A stretch of DNA of 64,000 nucleotides from Clostridiaceae bacterium (lineage in GTDB: Bacteria; Bacillota; Clostridia; Peptostreptococcales; Natronincolaceae). How positions within the stretch are numbered: position 1 is the first letter of the stretch; each line of letters opens with the position of its first letter. A model generated the notes under the pieces. The model had not been told where the DNA came from, ran no database searches, and saw only the letters and a list, made by a program, of their open reading frames with translations. This document shows positions 59,841-64,000 of this stretch, in pieces. The translations under genes and the position numbers were made by a program. The stretch spans positions 17,479 to 81,478 of the forward strand of contig JAHDLO010000031.1 in NCBI GenBank assembly GCA_018432235.1, written 5' to 3'.

Positions 59841-61388
59841 ATGATAATGCACTTTAGAAATGAAGCGTTTACTGATTTTGGCAAGGCTGATAATTCTAAG
59901 GAAATGGAGGAGGCAATTGCCTTGGTGCGAAACCAGCTTGGCAAGGATTACCCAGTGGTGGTGGATGGTGAAAGATATTATACTGATGCGAAGATTGTCT
60001 CTTTAAACCCAGCCAACCATGGTGAGAAAATAGGAACTGTTGCCAGTGGAGATATTGAACTGGCTGAGAAGGCAATAGCGGCGGCAGAGGAGGCCTTTAA
60101 GGGTTGGAGTAAAACTGCAGCAGCGGTGAGAGCTGACTATTTATTTAAGGCAGCTGCAATAATGAGAAGGAGAAAGCATGAGTTTTCTGCATGGCTTGTG
60201 GTTGAAGCAGGAAAAACCTGGTCGGAGGCCGATGCCGATACAGCTGAGGCTATAGATTTCCTTGAGTACTATGGAAGAAAAATGATAGAGCTGGATGCTG
60301 GTGTAACGGTTTCATCTTTAGAAGGTGAGAGGAACCAATGCTACTATATTCCTTTAGGCATCGGCTTGGTAATAGCTCCTTGGAATTTTCCCCTTGCTAT
60401 ATTGACGGGTATGGCTGCGGCAGCTATAGCTACAGGAAATACGGTTATTATGAAGCCTGCCAGCACAACCCCAATAATAGCTGCAAAGCTGATGGATTTA
60501 TGGGAGGAAACTCAACTTCCGAAGGGGGTAGTTAATTATTTGCCCTGCTCAGGAACAACTGTGGCGGAGCATCTGGTATGCCATTCAAAAATCAGATTTA
60601 TTAATTTTACGGGTTCAAAGGAAGTAGGACTAAGAATCAACAAGCTAGCTGCCGATGTCAAGAATGGTCAAAGGTGGATAAAGCGAGTGGTGGCTGAAAT
60701 GGGTGGGAAGGACGCAATAGTAGTTGACAAGTCTGCTGATTTAGAGGATGCTGCTGCAGGAATAGTTGCTTCAGCCTTCGGCTTCCAGGGTCAGAAATGC
60801 TCAGCCTGCTCAAGAGCCATCATTCACGAGGCGGTATATGATGAATTAATAGAAAAAATTGTAGCAAAGACGAATGCTTTAAGAATAGGTGATCCAGCAA
60901 AGGCCGATACCAATATTGGGCCTGTAATTGATATTAAGGCCTTCGAGAGAATCCAAAAATATATTGAAATTGGAAAAATGGAGGGAGAGCTTATATGTGG
61001 TGGAGATAGCTACAGAGATAAAGGCTATTACGTTGCTCCTACCATAATTAAAAATGTAGATAAGGATGCAAGAATAGCTCAGGAGGAAATATTTGGACCG
61101 GTGCTGGCAGTAATAAAGGCGAGGAGCTTTGATGAGGCTTTGGATATAGCCAATGGGACTGAATATGGCTTGACGGGAGCTGTATATGCTAAAGATAGAG
61201 GCGTTTTAGAAAAAGCAAAGCAGGAATTCCATGTAGGAAATTTATATTTTAATAGGAAATGCACCGGAGCATTGGTTGGAGTAAACCCCTTCGGCGGCTT
61301 CAATATGTCAGGTACGGATTCTAAGGCAGGGGGGCCTGATTATCTGACGCTCTTTATGCAATTAAAATCCGTCAGTGAAAGGTATTAG
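59841..61388 (+). CDS. rocA: L-glutamate gamma-semialdehyde (1-pyrroline-5-carboxylate) dehydrogenase
   Basis: 515 residues, the length of Bacillus RocA. Aldehyde dehydrogenase features: APWNFPLAILTGM, FTGSKEVGLRI, catalytic Glu in VVAEMGGKDAIVV and nucleophile Cys320 in GFQGQKCSACSR. The N-terminal NEAFTDFG and the C-terminal FGGFNMSGTDSKAGGPDYL are typical of RocA/PruA. It oxidises glutamate semialdehyde to glutamate in proline and arginine catabolism. SD GAGGGGAG. It is expressed through a long leader with two terminators. Confidence 0.96.
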   Translation: MIMHFRNEAFTDFGKADNSKEMEEAIALVRNQLGKDYPVVVDGERYYTDAKIVSLNPANHGEKIGTVASGDIELAEKAIAAAEEAFKGWSKTAAAVRADYLFKAAAIMRRRKHEFSAWLVVEAGKTWSEADADTAEAIDFLEYYGRKMIELDAGVTVSSLEGERNQCYYIPLGIGLVIAPWNFPLAILTGMAAAAIATGNTVIMKPASTTPIIAAKLMDLWEETQLPKGVVNYLPCSGTTVAEHLVCHSKIRFINFTGSKEVGLRINKLAADVKNGQRWIKRVVAEMGGKDAIVVDKSADLEDAAAGIVASAFGFQGQKCSACSRAIIHEAVYDELIEKIVAKTNALRIGDPAKADTNIGPVIDIKAFERIQKYIEIGKMEGELICGGDSYRDKGYYVAPTIIKNVDKDARIAQEEIFGPVLAVIKARSFDEALDIANGTEYGLTGAVYAKDRGVLEKAKQEFHVGNLYFNRKCTGALVGVNPFGGFNMSGTDSKAGGPDYLTLFMQLKSVSERY

Positions 61389-61439
61389 CGTGAAAAATAT
61401 GCTACGGAATAAACCACAGAAAAAAATAAAAATTAACTA

Positions 61440-61468
61440 TTGCAAATATTTATACTTTGCAGTAAAAT
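61440..61468 (+). promoter_or_regulatory. Sigma-A promoter of glnN
   Basis: TTGCAA (61440-61445), 17-bp spacer, TAAAAT (61463-61468); gives a leader of about 210 nt. Confidence 0.55.
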
Positions 61469-61474
61469 AGTATA

Positions 61475-61643
61475 AAGTTAATTTTAAATATTGTATTCAG
61501 TATTATGTATAAAAGTTATAGACGGCGGTATCGGCTTAAGGGCAAGGGCGTCCTTATAGAATAGCTTTACTGCTTAATGAAGAGTGGACTATTATGGTCT
61601 TGTGAGCAACGGCGTTCTCAAGTTTATTTGAGGACGCTTTTTT
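61475..61643 (+). promoter_or_regulatory. Unidentified attenuator-type leader of glnN
   Basis: The terminator GCGTTCTCAA (61612-61621)/TTGAGGACGC (61628-61637) with T6 lies 42 bp before the ATG. Upstream, GCGTCCT (61548-61554) is perfectly complementary to AGGACGC (61631-61637), the terminator's right arm, so an antiterminator is possible. AATAG/CTATT around 61558-61595 may form a separate stem. It matches no class I can name; an ANTAR-type two-hairpin target is conceivable for a glutamine synthetase, but is not shown. Confidence 0.6.
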
Positions 61644-61684
61644 GTGCTTTCAATATAGAAAATACGCTATGAGGGGGAGAAGCA

Positions 61685-63784
61685 ATGAATAATACCAAAT
61701 TAGATTTAAGTGAAATCTTTGGATGTAATGTATTTAATGATGCGGCTATGAGGGAATATTTGCCTAAGGATACCTATAAGGCATTAAAAAGAACCATCGA
61801 CAAGGGTGCGGAGCTGGACCCTGCTGTAGCAGAGGTTGTCGCAAATGCAATGAAAAACTGGGCCATCAATAAGGGGGCTACCCACTTTACCCACTGGTTT
61901 CAACCAATGACCGGATTTACTGCGGAAAAGCATGATGCCTTTATTTCTCCGACGGAAGACGGAAAGGTGATTATGGAATTTTCAGGTAAGGAGCTTATAA
62001 AAGGAGAGCCCGATGCATCCTCCTTTCCATCTGGTGGCATACGTGCAACCTTTGAAGCAAGGGGCTATACAGCTTGGGATTGCACATCACCTGCCTTTGT
62101 AAAGGAAGATACCTTATGTATTCCAACGGCTTTTTGTTCTTATACAGGAGAGGCTTTGGACAAAAAGACTCCACTGCTGCGCTCAATGGAGGCACTGTCA
62201 AAGCAGGCTATGAGGGTATTAAAATTATTCGGTAATAGCACCTCTGAAAAGGTAATAACAACAGTGGGGGCTGAGCAGGAATATTTCCTAATCGACAAGG
62301 AGTTTTTCAAAAAGCGTAAGGATTTAGTGTATACAGGAAGAACATTATTTGGGGCATTGCCGCCAAAGGGTCAAGAGCTGGAGGATCATTATTTTGGTAG
62401 TATAAAGGAAAGAATTGCAGCCTATATGAAGGAGGTTGAGGTGGAGCTCTGGAAGCTGGGGGTGACTGCTAAGACAAGACATAATGAGGTTGCGCCGGCG
62501 CAGCACGAAATGGCACCAATCTTTGCTTCAACAAACATTGCAACCGACCACAATCAATTGGTTATGGATACAATGAAAAAGGTAGCCAATAGACATGGTC
62601 TTGTATGCCTGCTGCACGAAAAGCCCTTTGCAGGGGTAAATGGTTCAGGTAAGCATAATAACTGGTCAATGGGTACTGACGATGGTATGAATTTACTGGA
62701 GCCGGGAACAACTCCCCATGAAAATGCACAATTTTTAGTGTTCCTAGCAGCAATTATTAAGGCTGTTGATGTTCATGCGGATTTATTGCGGGTTTCCGCT
62801 GCCAATACAGGAAACGACCACAGACTGGGGGCAAATGAAGCGCCTCCGGCAATAATATCTGTTTTCCTGGGGGATCAGCTTACAGATATATTGGAGCAAA
62901 TTGTAAAGGGTCCGGCTACAAACTCCAAGCAGGGCGGTATGATGAAGATTGGTGTGACGACTTTACCGGCGCTGCCAAAGGATGCCACCGATCGAAACCG
63001 AACATCACCATTTGCCTTTACAGGAAATAAGTTTGAGTTTAGAATGGTGCCTTCATCAGCATCGATATCAGGACCAAACATTGTATTAAATTCTATCGTT
63101 GCAGATGTGTTATCTGAAATAGCAGATAGTCTGGAAAAGGCAGAGGATTTCAATGCATCTGTTCAGCTGTTGCTTCAGGATATCGTTAAGGCGCATGGCA
63201 GAATAGTATTCAACGGAAATGGCTACTCTCAGGAATGGGTTGAGGAGGCTACTAAAAGAGGTCTGCCCAATATTTCTTCAACAGTGGAGGCCATACCTGC
63301 CCTAGTAACAGAAAAGGCTGTAGCATTGTTTTCAAAGCATGGGGTTTTCAATGAAATTGAGTTACACTCCCGTTATGAAATCGTGCTGGAGGAGTATTCA
63401 AAGCAAATCAATATAGAAGCAAAAACCATGATAGAAATGGCAAAACGCCAAATACTGCCGTCAGGCATTAAATATGCTACCGAACTGGCGGCATCCATCA
63501 ATACAATCAAGGCGGCGGCTGATGCAGATACATCAGTCCAGGCTGAGCTACTAACCGAGCTTTCCACCGCCTTGACCTCCTTCAAAGCTAAGCTGGCGGC
63601 TTTAGAGACAGTAAATAATGAGGCAGCGGAGGTTGAAGGGGCGTTAACGCAGGCTAGATTCTACAGAGAATCAGTATTCCCGGCAATGGGCGAATTAAGA
63701 GAGGTAGGAGATTATATCGAAACCATCGTAGATGAAGCCCTCTGGCCAATGCCAACCTATGGAGATTTATTGTTTCAGGTTTAA
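61685..63784 (+). CDS. glnN: Type III glutamine synthetase
   Basis: 699 residues, the GSIII length, much longer than GSI. The beta-grasp and catalytic regions show GSIII features: PSGGIRATFEARGYTAWD near residue 115, VGAEQEYFLI (metal-binding Glu), NEVAPAQHEMAPIF and EKPFAGVNGSGKHNNWSM (ATP/glutamate binding), and PFAFTGNKFEFRM. The C-terminal ~170 residues are helical. It forms glutamine from glutamate, ammonia and ATP. SD GAGGGGG. It is controlled by a leader with an intrinsic terminator. Confidence 0.97.
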   Translation: MNNTKLDLSEIFGCNVFNDAAMREYLPKDTYKALKRTIDKGAELDPAVAEVVANAMKNWAINKGATHFTHWFQPMTGFTAEKHDAFISPTEDGKVIMEFSGKELIKGEPDASSFPSGGIRATFEARGYTAWDCTSPAFVKEDTLCIPTAFCSYTGEALDKKTPLLRSMEALSKQAMRVLKLFGNSTSEKVITTVGAEQEYFLIDKEFFKKRKDLVYTGRTLFGALPPKGQELEDHYFGSIKERIAAYMKEVEVELWKLGVTAKTRHNEVAPAQHEMAPIFASTNIATDHNQLVMDTMKKVANRHGLVCLLHEKPFAGVNGSGKHNNWSMGTDDGMNLLEPGTTPHENAQFLVFLAAIIKAVDVHADLLRVSAANTGNDHRLGANEAPPAIISVFLGDQLTDILEQIVKGPATNSKQGGMMKIGVTTLPALPKDATDRNRTSPFAFTGNKFEFRMVPSSASISGPNIVLNSIVADVLSEIADSLEKAEDFNASVQLLLQDIVKAHGRIVFNGNGYSQEWVEEATKRGLPNISSTVEAIPALVTEKAVALFSKHGVFNEIELHSRYEIVLEEYSKQINIEAKTMIEMAKRQILPSGIKYATELAASINTIKAAADADTSVQAELLTELSTALTSFKAKLAALETVNNEAAEVEGALTQARFYRESVFPAMGELREVGDYIETIVDEALWPMPTYGDLLFQV

Positions 63785-63794
63785 ATAAAAATAA

Positions 63795-63831
63795 AAAAAT
63801 AGCTGTGGTCATTAGGACTACAGCTATTTTT
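63795..63831. terminator. Bidirectional terminator after glnN
   Basis: AAAAATAGCTGTGGTC (63795-63810) pairs with GACTACAGCTATTTTT (63816-63831) with one wobble/mismatch, five-base loop. Confidence 0.9.
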
Positions 63832-63835
63832 CTAT

Positions 63836-64000
63836 ATCATAGGAAAGTTCTTTTATTTCCCTATGATATGGGGGGTTGTTAAGGGGGGCATCACCCCTTA
63901 TTAAAACAAGGAGAGGCGAGTAGTGTCACGAATAAGTGACACTATGCCACGAGCGGCGTCGAGTCAGTGAGGCGACCGAAGGCGAAGCGTCCTAGAGAAC
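63836..64000 (+). repeat. Dispersed structured repeat B, copy 3 (runs off the window)
   Basis: The first 80 bp are identical to 58343-58422. It then carries about 65 bp not present in copy 2, including the perfect hairpin TAGTGTCAC/GTGACACTA (63921-63944), before rejoining at GCGAAGCGTCCTAGAGAAC at the very end of the window. The element begins directly after the glnN terminator. Confidence 0.85.

Overview
The window looks like a chromosomal segment of an anaerobic, low-to-mid GC, endospore-forming member of the Clostridia. Evidence: strong Shine-Dalgarno sites with ATG, GTG and TTG starts, U-rich intrinsic terminators, a T-box ahead of tyrS, candidate Spo0A boxes, a type III glutamine synthetase, and VanW, DUF503 and DUF2225 genes of Firmicutes type. 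An Alkaliphilus-like genus is possible, but this cannot be fixed from the sequence. No rRNA, tRNA, prophage, transposase or CRISPR array is visible.

Layout. 1-3.9 kb (minus strand): a multidomain CoA-disulfide/persulfide reductase (cut by the left edge) with its ArsR-type regulator, then a soluble chemoreceptor-like protein. 4.1-8.2 kb: a six-gene ABC-2 exporter operon with its own winged-helix regulator and a 40-residue membrane peptide. 8.5-13.7 kb: DUF456, EamA transporter, signal peptidase I, QueG, two small hypothetical proteins behind candidate Spo0A boxes, and a coiled-coil protein made of a 21-bp tandem repeat. 13.8-17.7 kb: Lon-family protease and Kbl. 17.7-18.4 kb: four tandem copies of a structured, non-coding unit of about 192 bp. 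18.5-30.2 kb: RND efflux pair, DUF503, Nth, FtsA-like protein, VanW protein, DUF2225, Ogt, LCAT-like hydrolase.

30.2-39.5 kb is a cobalamin regulon: promoter, cobalamin riboswitch, terminator, then ten genes for nucleotide-loop assembly, corrinoid import and the cobyric-acid-to-cobinamide steps. Corrin-ring genes are absent, so in this window the operon supports salvage and late synthesis. 39.6-43.3 kb: Fur-family regulator, HAD phosphatase, two DUF362 proteins. 43.6-45.4 kb: an arsenic cassette with a cysteine-rich MarR regulator, ArsM methyltransferase and an ArsN1-like acetyltransferase. 45.7-47.3 kb: YedE-TusA-DUF3343, a selenium/sulfur trafficking set. 47.5-51.4 kb: a secreted Cys-His-domain protein, a PNPOx-like protein, T-box-controlled tyrS and a small hypothetical.

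51.8-59.5 kb: a Xaa-Pro peptidase, then a DUF3798 lipoprotein with a complete ribose-type ABC importer and a ROK kinase, probably an uncharacterised sugar or nucleoside uptake system. 59.5-63.8 kb: rocA and glnN, two glutamate/glutamine genes, each behind a long leader with good sigma-A promoter elements and intrinsic terminators, so both look like attenuators with unidentified sensors.

The least explained material is non-coding: the 4 x 192 bp array; a three-copy structured repeat placed just after terminators; a two-copy repeat of about 160 bp; two large palindromes; and the rocA and glnN leaders.
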